Below, piece by piece: positions 34,436-43,357 of a stretch of DNA of 64,000 nucleotides. Origin of the DNA: Hellea sp039977295 (lineage in GTDB: Bacteria > Pseudomonadota > Alphaproteobacteria > Caulobacterales > Maricaulaceae); contig JBDWDN010000003.1 in assembly GCA_039977295.1 (NCBI GenBank), positions 558,001-622,000 of the forward strand. The letters are read 5' to 3'. A model generated the notes under the pieces. The model made no database searches. It had not been told where the DNA came from and saw nothing but the letters and a program-made list of their open reading frames with translations. The position numbers and the translations under genes are program-made. The first letter of the stretch is position 1; every line of letters begins with the position of its first letter.

Positions 34436-36643
34436 ATGAAACGATTTTATCTAATTTCCCTAGTTTTAACTATCACAGTGTTACTGAGTGCATGCGATAC
34501 GCTACCAAAATTTCAGGACAGACCTGCTCCGCCAGCAGATTTTTACAGTGCAGGCCGTGTACACTTGGCCGTCAGCCCAGCTCAGCCTTGGTATGAAATC
34601 CGTGATAAGTTTCGTCCTAACTTTAGTGTCAAATCTGCGGATGAATTAAAAGATGACGTCTTACCAATCGTCTCTAAAGAACTGTCTGCCGAGCAAATCG
34701 CAACAGCGACGCGATTGGGCCTCAGCTTAGGCGGAAAATCAATTGATAAATCGGCGGTTAGCAACACAATCCGCAATGTAGCCGAGGATGGGATCGAAAC
34801 ATCTACAACGACAGAGAGCTTTGATAGAACGGAAGCACTAACCTCGGGCGCAATCCCTGATACAACAACAGGTTCCGGCGCGAGCGCATTATTGGTGCCC
34901 GCGAGCACGTTAAATATTGCAGAATCTTTGGGTTTAAATGTCGATCCTAAACTAAGAACTGATGCACAAAACGCACTTTTTTTCCATATTCAGTCACTGA
35001 ATACGGCATTGGATGGTGAGATTGCGGGTGAAGGTGAAACACCCTATTTAGTCAAGGCGCAGATAAGCGTTCAGCCATTTTCACGAGATATTCCTTATGA
35101 TGTCTACTCGGAAATTTTTGTGCCCTCAAATTCCTCTGAAGGACGCTATAGAATTATTCCACTCATTATTAGCGATAATGTTCAGCGGTCGGCTGAGAGA
35201 AACCTTGCAAATGCAGCAAAGCAACTGGAGGCCAGTGTAGATGCGCTCGTCGCAGGTAAAGGAGTTGGCTTAGGGCGCAACCAAATACGTCAGCAATTAC
35301 GTGATTTACAGGCCTACGAATTGAACACGTCCTTTATGTCGGGGCAATCAGATGAGAGAGAATTAACTGTAAGAATTGGGGCGCCGAAATCTCCAAGCGG
35401 TTCATATCAGATGTCCGCTAGAACATACACCGTTTCATTTATATTAGTATTGCCAAGTAACCTTGACGAAAGCGAAGTTAGAATTCAACAATATGCTTCA
35501 ATGCGAAATGTAAGAACCGGGAAAAGACTACCAGCTTTTTCTCGTGAGTCGAAAGAAGAAGAAGTTGAGCGCATCATTAATGTGGCAGGGTCTCGGTTAG
35601 CACCTGAATGCCAAGAACTCATGAGATACAATTTAAAGGATAATGTTTCGCGGGGTGAAACAGCCATGTCTTCGTGTGTAAGAAAAAGCAAGAATAAACG
35701 AAACAAGTGGTATAGCAGCTCTGCTGCAAATGGTTATGCTCCTGGTTTTTTGTCAAGGTTCGATATCAAAGATGATTCTGAAATTTATCAACTCTTACGC
35801 GACTTTTTTGAAGCTTCGAGACCTTCAAAAATAACAATTCCTATTTACCATTCTGAATTTACACCGCCACCATCTCAAACGGCTATTTTGACGGACACAG
35901 GCGGGCAAAGTTCTACTATAACTTTAGCGAGTTCAAAAAAATTAAACGCCCTTCGGCAGCCACTTGTTGCGAAGCTTGAGTTTTATAAAAAAGATAGTAA
36001 TTTAAAATGCGATCTTGCTACGGCCACGGTAAGAAGTGATTTGGCGGAAACTACCTTGTTAGCTAAAAAAGTATCTGCGGACGGTTCTGGAAATATTTCA
36101 TTAGTCTTTCCAAGCCCCGTCGCGCTTGGCTTACTTCCTAAGGAGAATGATGAACCTTGTTTGTCAATTTCTTGGGAGAAAACGCCATCTATATCAGGAA
36201 AGGATTTTTATCCAACCATCCTCAACAAATCCAAACTTCCGGCCCAAAATAAACTCTTTGCGGTTCAAGTGCTTCCGGCCTTGGCGGGGATTAATGACAA
36301 ACAGACAGCCAAAGTTCGCGTGGTGATTACGACGAAGCCCTGCAACCCCAAATTGGAGTGTCCTACGGTGAGTGATTATCTACTGACCATGTCTGATTAC
36401 CCTATTGCCTCTGTTGCAAAATCGGGTGTCGCAGAGACGGCGAATTTTGATAAAGCTAAAAATGCCCTCGTTATGTCTGCTGGAATGGATTACGAATTAA
36501 CATTTGAAAACGTGTTGGATGGAGCAACGGCGAAATTAAAAGTCATAGCTCGAGATGCCGCGAAAAAACCTGTTAATGTCAAGGTGCAATTTGATAACAA
36601 GGAGATCAAATTTAAGGCGGCGCCAAAAGCGGCTATTAAATAA
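34436..36643 (+). CDS. Large lipoprotein of unknown function
   Basis: A 735-residue protein from ATG 34436, preceded by AAGGCGG, with a strong lipoprotein signal ending LLSAC. It has no other membrane span. The middle part (about 200-370) includes two segments ending in a similar pattern, QPFSRDIPYDVYSEIFVP and ARTYTVSFILVLP, that may be repeated beta-domains. The C-terminal part has several cysteines and beta-rich sequence. I do not recognise a family. The gene is AT-rich next to its neighbours and ends at a clear gap before the riboswitch, so it is probably a single unit. Confidence 0.75.
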   Translation: MKRFYLISLVLTITVLLSACDTLPKFQDRPAPPADFYSAGRVHLAVSPAQPWYEIRDKFRPNFSVKSADELKDDVLPIVSKELSAEQIATATRLGLSLGGKSIDKSAVSNTIRNVAEDGIETSTTTESFDRTEALTSGAIPDTTTGSGASALLVPASTLNIAESLGLNVDPKLRTDAQNALFFHIQSLNTALDGEIAGEGETPYLVKAQISVQPFSRDIPYDVYSEIFVPSNSSEGRYRIIPLIISDNVQRSAERNLANAAKQLEASVDALVAGKGVGLGRNQIRQQLRDLQAYELNTSFMSGQSDERELTVRIGAPKSPSGSYQMSARTYTVSFILVLPSNLDESEVRIQQYASMRNVRTGKRLPAFSRESKEEEVERIINVAGSRLAPECQELMRYNLKDNVSRGETAMSSCVRKSKNKRNKWYSSSAANGYAPGFLSRFDIKDDSEIYQLLRDFFEASRPSKITIPIYHSEFTPPPSQTAILTDTGGQSSTITLASSKKLNALRQPLVAKLEFYKKDSNLKCDLATATVRSDLAETTLLAKKVSADGSGNISLVFPSPVALGLLPKENDEPCLSISWEKTPSISGKDFYPTILNKSKLPAQNKLFAVQVLPALAGINDKQTAKVRVVITTKPCNPKLECPTVSDYLLTMSDYPIASVAKSGVAETANFDKAKNALVMSAGMDYELTFENVLDGATAKLKVIARDAAKKPVNVKVQFDNKEIKFKAAPKAAIK

Positions 36644-36767
36644 GACATTTCCAAAACCCTTCAAAATGTAAAGCGCGTATTGAATTTCAGGGAATTTATA
36701 CGTGAACCTAAACGCAATGAGTGACCGATATCGGGAGCTTGACGCCGTGCTGCTTGTCATTCATATC

Positions 36768-36856
36768 CCTACCTTCATCAAGACCAACAGAGGGACAGGC
36801 CCTGTGAAGTTGGAGCAACCTTGTTTAATGCAAACGGTGCTAAATCCTGCGGCCTA
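36768..36856 (+). promoter_or_regulatory. S-box (SAM-I) riboswitch upstream of metX
   Basis: The conserved S-box core is present in order: ATCAAGA (36777-36783), GAGGGACAGGCCC, GTGAA, GCAACC (36815-36820) and GGTGCTAAATCCTGC (36836-36850). P2 (CCAAC/GTTGG) and the GGG/CCC stem pair well. The closing P1 helix is not obvious. A TTGATTT/AAATCAA hairpin follows (36857-36874) right before the metX start, and there is no T run, so control is probably translational. SAM binding would turn off metX-metB. S-box RNAs are mostly known from Firmicutes, while SAM-II is usual in Alphaproteobacteria. Confidence 0.85.
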
Positions 36857-36884
36857 TTGATTTTAAGAAATCAAGGGTTGGAAG

Positions 36885-37904
36885 ATGACACGGCGAGACA
36901 TCGCGCCGCTAAACCTTCCTTGCAGATTTGGACAGAGTAACGGAGTGGCTATGCCGCGCGATATTAAAGTTGATCTGGGCGATAATGTCTTGCAGCGCGG
37001 ATGCGTGCTGAAGGGTGATGTCGTGATGGGACGGCTTTATGGAAATCCTGACGGCCCAATTATTGTTGTCATGGGCGGGATCTCGGCCTCGCGTTTTATC
37101 GCCGATGGCGGCAGGCTCAATCGCGGTTGGTGGTCGACATTAGCGCGCAAAGGCGGCCCCATCGATTTGAATAAATTTCAAGTTCTTGGAATGGATTTTG
37201 CGCCTAATGTGGAGAGCGATAATCGACCTGACTGTATCACCACCCATGATCAAGCCGCGCGGCTGAAAGCCTTATTAGATAGCCAGAACATTTCCAAAGT
37301 TGCAGCGATTATTGGCAGCTCCTATGGCGGCATGACGGCTCTGGCTTTCGCCCATGATTACCCTAAGGCCGTCGAGCGGCTTTGCATTATCGGCGCGGCG
37401 CATAAACCTTACCCGATTGGCGTGGCCTGGCGCGGCATCCAAAGACGCGCTGTGCGCCTAGGTATAGAAGCAGGCCGTCCCAAGGAAGGCATGAAGCTTG
37501 CGCGTGAGCTCGCCATGACGACTTACCGCACAGCGGAAGAATTTGCCGACCGTTTTGACTTAGAGGAGACTTCAAGCTCGCCCTCACAATTTGATATTTG
37601 TGATTACCTGGGGTCACGCGGGGATGCCTTTGCGGAGCTCATGGACGCGCAGCGGTTTTTGGCGCTATCAGAATCAATCGATTTGCACCGCGTCGAGCCT
37701 GAATCGATTACCACGCCAACTCTGTTAATGAGCGCTATTTCAGACCAACTCGCCCCGCTCACCGATATGCGGGAACTGCGTGACCGCCTCGGCGGTCAAA
37801 GTGAGCTCTTTACCTTCACCTCGCTTTACGGACATGACGCGTTCTTGAAAGAGTATGATGCGATGAGCCCGAGGCTTGAGGCATTTTGTGGGGGTTTAGA
37901 ATGA
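36885..37904 (+). CDS. metX: Homoserine O-acyltransferase family (MetX-like alpha/beta hydrolase)
   Basis: A 339-residue protein of the MetX alpha/beta-hydrolase family that acylates homoserine (acetyl or succinyl, not decided by sequence) for methionine synthesis. The nucleophile elbow is GSSYGGM (143-149), with the upstream block VVMGGISASRF and the His of the triad in YGHDAF near 309. GWWSTLARKGGPIDLNKFQVLG is family-typical. The start is ambiguous: ATG 36885 lies directly behind the riboswitch, while ATG 36951 has a GGAG at ideal spacing and would give 317 residues. It is the first gene of metX-small ORF-metB-DUF1444-like, all overlapping or closely spaced. Confidence 0.88.
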   Translation: MTRRDIAPLNLPCRFGQSNGVAMPRDIKVDLGDNVLQRGCVLKGDVVMGRLYGNPDGPIIVVMGGISASRFIADGGRLNRGWWSTLARKGGPIDLNKFQVLGMDFAPNVESDNRPDCITTHDQAARLKALLDSQNISKVAAIIGSSYGGMTALAFAHDYPKAVERLCIIGAAHKPYPIGVAWRGIQRRAVRLGIEAGRPKEGMKLARELAMTTYRTAEEFADRFDLEETSSSPSQFDICDYLGSRGDAFAELMDAQRFLALSESIDLHRVEPESITTPTLLMSAISDQLAPLTDMRELRDRLGGQSELFTFTSLYGHDAFLKEYDAMSPRLEAFCGGLE

Positions 37905-38176
37905 TATATAAAGTTTTTCGCTTTTTGTATAAACCTAGAGGGTTCAAATACCTATTTGCATTGTTTTTCTTCACTTACATTTGTTTGTTTCTCGTGGGCT
38001 TTGTTAGTGGTGAGTTTCGTGATGAGACAGTTTCTAGATTACAGTTAGGTATCATTGTTTTAGCCTTGTGCATTTTAGGGGGACTAATGGCAGCTGGAGC
38101 TTGGATGTTGGTATCAAGCTACGCTCGCACAACGCCATACTATCTCAAAAATAAAGATAAATTAAATGACCGATAA
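37901..38176 (+). CDS. Small two-span membrane protein nested between metX and metB
   Basis: A 91-residue protein. The start ATG shares bases with the metX stop (ATGA) and its own stop lies 11 bases inside metB, so it is translationally coupled at both ends. Two hydrophobic spans (about 17-38 and 48-73) are joined by an acidic turn (GEFRDETVSRLQ), and the tail is basic. It is clearly more AT-rich than metX and metB. No family recognised. Confidence 0.7.
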   Translation: MIYKVFRFLYKPRGFKYLFALFFFTYICLFLVGFVSGEFRDETVSRLQLGIIVLALCILGGLMAAGAWMLVSSYARTTPYYLKNKDKLNDR

Positions 38177-39308
38177 ACGGACAAAAATTATTCAAGCTGA
38201 AATTGGCGATGACCCTGCTTATGGCGCGGTGAACCCGCCGCTTTATCTCTCCTCGACTTACCGCTTCAAATCTATCGATGAGAAGGGGCCGTTTGATTAT
38301 GGGCGCACAGCCAATCCTAACCGTCAGGGTTTGGGGCAGGCTGTGGCGCAGCTTGAGGGCGGGGCGCATGGCGTTGTGACCGCGACGGGTATGGCGGCCA
38401 TTGATCTGGTCACGAATTTATTCAAAGCGGACGCCCTCATTGTCGCGCCCCATGATTGTTATGGCGGCACGCACCGCCTACTGACTCACCGCGCAGAGCA
38501 GGGGCGTTTGCGCGTGAAATTTGTCGATCAGGCAGATGCCAAAGCTTTGGCGGAGGCGATGGCGGAGAAACCCGCTTTGGTGATGATTGAAACGCCGTCT
38601 AACCCGCTTATGCGCCTCGTTGATATTGCGGCTATCTGCAAAGCGGCCAAAGCCGTCGGCGCATTGACAGCCGTAGATAACACATTTCTGTCTCCCGCGC
38701 GGCAACTCCCGCTTGCGCTCGGCGCTGACTTTTCCATTCACTCGACCACCAAATACCTTAATGGGCATAGTGATGTTGTCGGCGGCGTCATAGTTGCCAA
38801 GACGATTGAGCATGGCGAGCGTTTGGCCTGGTGGGCGAATTGCACGGGCGTTACGGGGTCACCCTTTGATAGCTATATGACTCTTCGCGGCATGCGGACG
38901 CTCTTTGCGCGCATGGATATGCAGGAATCAAATGCTCTGGCGATTGCAAAATTCTTGCATAAACATAAAGCCGTTGAGCGCGTCTATTATCCCGGACTGA
39001 AGTCTGATCCGGGCTATAAACTCGCCAAGACCCAACAAAGCGGTCCCGGCGCGATGCTGTCCTTTGACGTCAAAGGCGGCTTTGCGCAGACCAAAGCTGT
39101 GCTTGAGGCCGTGACTTTGTTTCAGATGGCCCCGAGCCTTGGCGGTGTCGAGAGTCTCATTAGCTTCCCCGCGACGATGACCCATGGCGGGATGGCGCCT
39201 GAGGCCCGCGAGATTGCGGGTATAAAAGACACACTTATCCGCGTCTCTGTAGGTTTAGAGGCGGCAGAGGATCTGATTAGGGACTTATCGGCAGCGCTGG
39301 ATATATAA
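38166..39308 (+). CDS. metB: Cystathionine gamma-synthase
   Basis: A 380-residue PLP enzyme that joins O-acylhomoserine with cysteine to form cystathionine, the step after MetX. The active-site Lys lies in HSTTKYLNGHSD, and PYGRTANPNRQ-type substrate residues appear as FDYGRTANPNRQ. VMIETPSNPLM and SVGLEAAEDLI are typical of the gamma-family. The paired acyltransferase and synthase make this the trans-sulfuration path. Its ATG overlaps the small membrane ORF. Confidence 0.93.
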   Translation: MTDKRTKIIQAEIGDDPAYGAVNPPLYLSSTYRFKSIDEKGPFDYGRTANPNRQGLGQAVAQLEGGAHGVVTATGMAAIDLVTNLFKADALIVAPHDCYGGTHRLLTHRAEQGRLRVKFVDQADAKALAEAMAEKPALVMIETPSNPLMRLVDIAAICKAAKAVGALTAVDNTFLSPARQLPLALGADFSIHSTTKYLNGHSDVVGGVIVAKTIEHGERLAWWANCTGVTGSPFDSYMTLRGMRTLFARMDMQESNALAIAKFLHKHKAVERVYYPGLKSDPGYKLAKTQQSGPGAMLSFDVKGGFAQTKAVLEAVTLFQMAPSLGGVESLISFPATMTHGGMAPEAREIAGIKDTLIRVSVGLEAAEDLIRDLSAALDI

Positions 39309-39317
39309 AGGATTTTT

Positions 39318-40148
39318 ATGTCATTTTTCTCAAAATTATTTGGTAGAAAGGCGCAGCAAGACCCCGCTCAAGACTTGGCTGTATTTCGGGATGCGGTGAT
39401 TGCGAAAGCAAAATCGATGGGTGCTAGAACTGAATTTAAAATTGCCCCTGATGATGCAAGCAGAATAATTATGAGCCGCGATGGCGAAGTAATTGGGCAA
39501 GCTGATCTTACTAATGCTTATAACCAATTTAAAGTTTACCCTGAAGATGATGCTGAAGAAGGCATAGAGCGTCTCGCGACGATAATACTGGCGAATGAAA
39601 ATGATGATGCCCCCTTCACTTTGGATGATGTTGTCATTGTGTTGCGGCCGGAAGATTATGTGAACGCTGTGCGTGAACAGGGCGGTGAAGTGGTTTCTGA
39701 GCCTTTGATGGGTGAGCTTCATAAATTTTATATGGTGGATACACCACAAGCAATGCGGGGTTTGACGCCGTCGGATATTAAAGACTTTGAGATGTCAAAT
39801 GTGGAAACGGCAGCAATTGATAATGTGCGAAAATGGTTGCCAAAGCTGACCGCCGACAAGTCTCTACAAGATACAAGTCTTTATTATGTTGAGGACAATA
39901 CCTTTCTCACGAGCAGCCTAATTTTATTAGATGCGTTCTGGGATGTTGTAGATGCAGAGTATACGAGCGGTTGCCTTTTTACGTTGCCCCGCAAGGATCA
40001 GCTCTTTGTATTTGATATGAAGCATCAAAATGCACTGGAATTGGCTCAGAATATAGTGCGCACCACTTTCGAAGACGATTTCAATTTATTATCAAGCCAG
40101 ATATTTTCACGGAAGAACGGTATAATCGGCTTGGTAGAGGCTCTTTAA
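39318..40148 (+). CDS. DUF1444-like protein
   Basis: A 276-residue soluble protein beginning MSFFSKLFGRKAQQ. The layout resembles the DUF1444 (YtpQ) family: an N-terminal segment, a beta-rich middle with LRPEDYVNAV, and a C-terminal stretch LLDAFWDVVDAEYTSG. The match is by resemblance only and the function of DUF1444 is unknown. It follows metB by nine bases, so it is probably the last gene of the riboswitch-controlled operon. Confidence 0.6.
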   Translation: MSFFSKLFGRKAQQDPAQDLAVFRDAVIAKAKSMGARTEFKIAPDDASRIIMSRDGEVIGQADLTNAYNQFKVYPEDDAEEGIERLATIILANENDDAPFTLDDVVIVLRPEDYVNAVREQGGEVVSEPLMGELHKFYMVDTPQAMRGLTPSDIKDFEMSNVETAAIDNVRKWLPKLTADKSLQDTSLYYVEDNTFLTSSLILLDAFWDVVDAEYTSGCLFTLPRKDQLFVFDMKHQNALELAQNIVRTTFEDDFNLLSSQIFSRKNGIIGLVEAL

Positions 40149-40296
40149 CAGCTTAATGGTATAACTTGCCTTAATTTAGAGGTTTTGAGGCATAAAGTTA
40201 TAGCTATATTGGCAAATTTCGCAACTAAGAGGCAAAATTTTGTGTTGCATCATTTGTCTGTTTACAATAATTGAATTCTCACGTTAAAGGATAGAC

Positions 40297-40434
40297 ATGA
40301 ACCCATACCGTAAAGAGAATGAGCCTAAAGTGAAAGTCGCCAGCCGTGCTGTGCCGTCTATCGCGCCTGTTCTTATTCTCCTTCTGGTCACAGTTGTGGT
40401 GCTTCTTATTAGCGGAGCGACGAGCGGGATTTAG
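40297..40434 (+). CDS. 45-residue single-span membrane microprotein
   Basis: ATG preceded by AAAGGAT at good spacing; the protein starts with a charged N-terminus (MNPYRKENEPKVKVAS), followed by a strong hydrophobic helix (IAPVLILLLVTVVVLLIS) and stop. A terminator follows directly, which supports a real expressed unit. Otherwise the gap 40149-40518 holds nothing. No homology claimed. Confidence 0.6.
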   Translation: MNPYRKENEPKVKVASRAVPSIAPVLILLLVTVVVLLISGATSGI

Positions 40435-40455
40435 GTCAATTTAAATGAACCTTCA

Positions 40456-40486
40456 AAAACCCGCTCCGAAATGAGCGGGTTTTTTG
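40456..40486 (+). terminator. Terminator before ilvD
   Basis: AAACCCGCTC and GAGCGGGTTT around CGAAAT, followed by a T run on the plus strand. It ends the microprotein unit, or could act as an attenuator in the ilvD leader. Confidence 0.85.
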
Positions 40487-40518
40487 GTTTTACAGAATGC
40501 GAATTTTTGAGTGAGAGT

Positions 40519-42186
40519 ATGAGCAAGAGAAGTGATGCAATCGTAAAAGGCCCAAGCCGTGCTGCGGCGCGCGCGATGTTGCGCGCTACCGGCATGGATG
40601 ACGAAAATTTCGAGGGCCCGATTATCGCGGTCTTTAATACATGGACCAATATGGGCCCGTGTAATATGGATCTTGATAAGCTCGCCGTTCCTGTCCGCGC
40701 CGGTATCCGCGCAGCAGGCGGTACGCCCGTCGATTTTAATTCAATTGCGGTTTCTGACGGTATCACGATGGGTAGTGAAGGCATGCGCGCCTCGCTTATG
40801 TCGCGCGAAGTCATTGCCGACTCGATTGAATTGGCCGTGAGAGGTCATAGTCTGGACGGCGTTATTATTCTGGTCGCTTGTGATAAAACAATTCCTGCGG
40901 CGGGCATGGCGCTGGCGCGGATGAATATTCCAGGCGTTGTGCTTTATGGCGGCTCTATCATGCCCGGAAATCACAAGGGCAAAGACCTTTCTGTGCAGGA
41001 TGTATTTGAAGCTGTTGGCGCCTGCGCGGCAGGTATAATTGACGAAGCTGAGCTAAAAGACATTGAAAAGGCGGCCTGTCCAGGGGCAGGGGCTTGCGGG
41101 GGGCAATTTACGGCGAACTCAATGGCAATGGCGATGACATTTCTGGGCCTCTCGCCTATGGGCGCGAATGACGTGCCAGCTGTGTCAGAGGATAAAAATA
41201 AAAGCGCTTACCGCGCGGGTCAACTTGTTGTGGAGTGCGTTCAAGAGAACCGCTTACCCCGCGACATGATTACAAAGAAATCTTTGATGAATGCGGCGAT
41301 TGCTTTGTCTGCTACGGCGGCGTCAACAAATGCCATTTTGCATCTGCTGGCCATTGCCAGCGAAGCTCAAGTCGAAGGGTTTGACATTGATGCCTTTGAT
41401 GAAATTTCCCGCACGACACCTGTCATTGGCGACTTGAAACCCGGCGGAAAATATATGGCTTTTGATCTCTACGCGGCGGGCGGTTCTGCCCTTATCGGCA
41501 AGCGTCTTGTCGATGATGGCCGTATTGATGATCAGCCAACAGTGACAGGCCGTTCCATTTTTGAAGAAATTTTGGATGCCAAAGAAACGAAGGGCCAAGA
41601 CGTTGTTCGGGAGTTTAGCGATCCCGTGAAATCACGCGGCGGTTACGGCATTCTTTATGGCGACCTCGCCCCCGAAGGTTGCGTTGTTAAGCTTGCGGGT
41701 CACGGCGCGCTCTTCTTTGAAGGCAAAGCGCGAGTTTTTGAATCTGAGGAAGCTTGTTTTGAGGTCGTGCAAAATAACGGCATCAAGAAAGGCGATGTCG
41801 TCATTATCCGAAATGAAGGCCCTTGCGGCGGCCCTGGCATGCGCGAAATGCTGGGCGTCACGGCAGCCCTTGTCGGTCAAGATTTAGCGGACCATGTGGC
41901 CCTCATTACCGATGGGCGCTTCTCTGGCGCGTCCTATGGCTTCGTCATCGGTCACGTCGCGCCCGAAGCCGCGCATGGCGGACCGCTTGCATTTGTAGAA
42001 GACGGAGATCTGGTTACGATTGATGTTGAGGCCCGCACGATTAATATCGATGCTGACCTCACGGAACGCGCTAAAGGATGGACGCCGCCTAAACCAAAAT
42101 ATCCCAGCGGTGCCTATGCTAAATTTGCGCGGCTTGTCGGAAGTGCCTCCAAAGGCGCCGTCACCTCATTCCCATTTGATACTTAA
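40519..42186 (+). CDS. ilvD: Dihydroxy-acid dehydratase
   Basis: A 555-residue iron-sulfur enzyme giving the 2-keto acids of Val and Ile. I chose the ATG giving MSKRSDAIVKG, the usual beginning; the upstream in-frame ATG runs into the terminator. Cys-containing motifs of the cluster, ACDKTIPAAGM and CPGAGACGGQFTANSM, are intact, as are GHVAPEA and GRFSGA. It is the first gene of the ilv-leu block; the next gene, ilvC, follows 35 bases later. Confidence 0.95.
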   Translation: MSKRSDAIVKGPSRAAARAMLRATGMDDENFEGPIIAVFNTWTNMGPCNMDLDKLAVPVRAGIRAAGGTPVDFNSIAVSDGITMGSEGMRASLMSREVIADSIELAVRGHSLDGVIILVACDKTIPAAGMALARMNIPGVVLYGGSIMPGNHKGKDLSVQDVFEAVGACAAGIIDEAELKDIEKAACPGAGACGGQFTANSMAMAMTFLGLSPMGANDVPAVSEDKNKSAYRAGQLVVECVQENRLPRDMITKKSLMNAAIALSATAASTNAILHLLAIASEAQVEGFDIDAFDEISRTTPVIGDLKPGGKYMAFDLYAAGGSALIGKRLVDDGRIDDQPTVTGRSIFEEILDAKETKGQDVVREFSDPVKSRGGYGILYGDLAPEGCVVKLAGHGALFFEGKARVFESEEACFEVVQNNGIKKGDVVIIRNEGPCGGPGMREMLGVTAALVGQDLADHVALITDGRFSGASYGFVIGHVAPEAAHGGPLAFVEDGDLVTIDVEARTINIDADLTERAKGWTPPKPKYPSGAYAKFARLVGSASKGAVTSFPFDT

Positions 42187-42221
42187 TTAGAAACACATAT
42201 TTAAACTTAAGGACTTCTACC

Positions 42222-43250
42222 ATGTCATCACTCGATATTTATTACGACAAAGATTGTGATCTCTCGATCATCAAGAAAAAGAAAGTTGCCGTTCTCGGTT
42301 ACGGATCCCAAGGCCGTGCCCATGCGTTGAACTTGAAAGATTCAGGCGTTGACGTTGTCGTCGGCCTGCGCCCTGAAAGCTCAACCAATAAAAAAGTCAA
42401 AGCAGATGGTCTTGAGGTTAAAGCCACAGCTGACGCGGTAAAAGGCGCTGACGTTGTCATGGTTCTGACCCCTGATGAGCTGCAAGCTAAGATCTACCGC
42501 GAAGATATTGAGCCGAATATCAAAGAAGGCGCGGCCCTCGCTTTTGGTCATGGCTTTGCTATTCATTACGGCCAAGTCGATCCGCGCCGCGACCTCGATG
42601 TTATTATGATTGCACCCAAAGCGCCGGGCCATACGGTTCGCAATGAATTTGAAAATGGCCGCGGCATTCCCGATCTTATCGCCATTGCCCAAGACGCAAA
42701 TGGGGGCTTTGCCTTAGAACTCGCAAAATCATATGCCTCTGCCATTGGCGGCGGACGCACAGCCATCATCCATACAACTTTCAAAGACGAGACAGAAACG
42801 GATCTCTTTGGGGAACAAGCTGTTCTTTGCGGCGGCGTTGTCGAGCTTATTAAAATGGGTTTTGAAACACTCACAGAAGCTGGCTATCCGCCAGAGCTCG
42901 CCTATTTTGAATGCTTGCATGAAACAAAGCTTATCGTTGATTTGATCTATGAAGGCGGTATTGCCAATATGAATTACTCTATTTCCAATAATGCGGAATA
43001 TGGGGAATATGTAACAGGCGAAGCCGTTGTGAATGACAGCTCCCGCGAAGCGATGCGCACAGCGCTTAAGAACATCCAAAATGGTGATTACGCGAAGTCC
43101 TTCATCCAAGAAGGCGCGCTCGGCTATCCAAGCATGACAGCTCGCCGCCGTAACATGGAAGCGCATCAAATTGAGCAAGTTGGCGGTAAGCTACGCGAGA
43201 TGATGCCATGGATCGCGAAGAATAAAATTGTCGATAAGGACGTTAACTAA
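42222..43250 (+). CDS. ilvC: Ketol-acid reductoisomerase (class I)
   Basis: A 342-residue NADPH enzyme that isomerises and reduces acetolactate. It has GYGSQGRAHALNL for the cofactor, IMIAPKAPGHTVR, and the acidic metal site in DETETDLFGEQAVLCGG, with the C-terminal helical domain EGGIANMNYSISNNAEYG. The length marks the short class I form. The catalytic residues are complete. About 108 bases separate it from ilvB, filled by a palindromic repeat. Confidence 0.96.
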   Translation: MSSLDIYYDKDCDLSIIKKKKVAVLGYGSQGRAHALNLKDSGVDVVVGLRPESSTNKKVKADGLEVKATADAVKGADVVMVLTPDELQAKIYREDIEPNIKEGAALAFGHGFAIHYGQVDPRRDLDVIMIAPKAPGHTVRNEFENGRGIPDLIAIAQDANGGFALELAKSYASAIGGGRTAIIHTTFKDETETDLFGEQAVLCGGVVELIKMGFETLTEAGYPPELAYFECLHETKLIVDLIYEGGIANMNYSISNNAEYGEYVTGEAVVNDSSREAMRTALKNIQNGDYAKSFIQEGALGYPSMTARRRNMEAHQIEQVGGKLREMMPWIAKNKIVDKDVN

Positions 43251-43263
43251 TTCAAATAACCAA

Positions 43264-43340
43264 TCATTCCCGCGAATGCAGGAACTTAGTTGAGAGCAAG
43301 GTTAATAACTGGGTCCCCGCCTTCGCGGGGATGAGCGGAA
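43264..43340 (+). repeat. Palindromic intergenic repeat between ilvC and ilvB
   Basis: Begins ATTCCCGCGAATGC and contains the hairpin TCCCCGC-ctt-GCGGGGA near 43312. This is the wide-spread 'cattcccgcg...gcgggga' style of short REP-like repeat in bacteria. It ends shortly before the ilvB start. Confidence 0.6.
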
Positions 43341-43357
43341 AAAGAGATTGAACTCGA

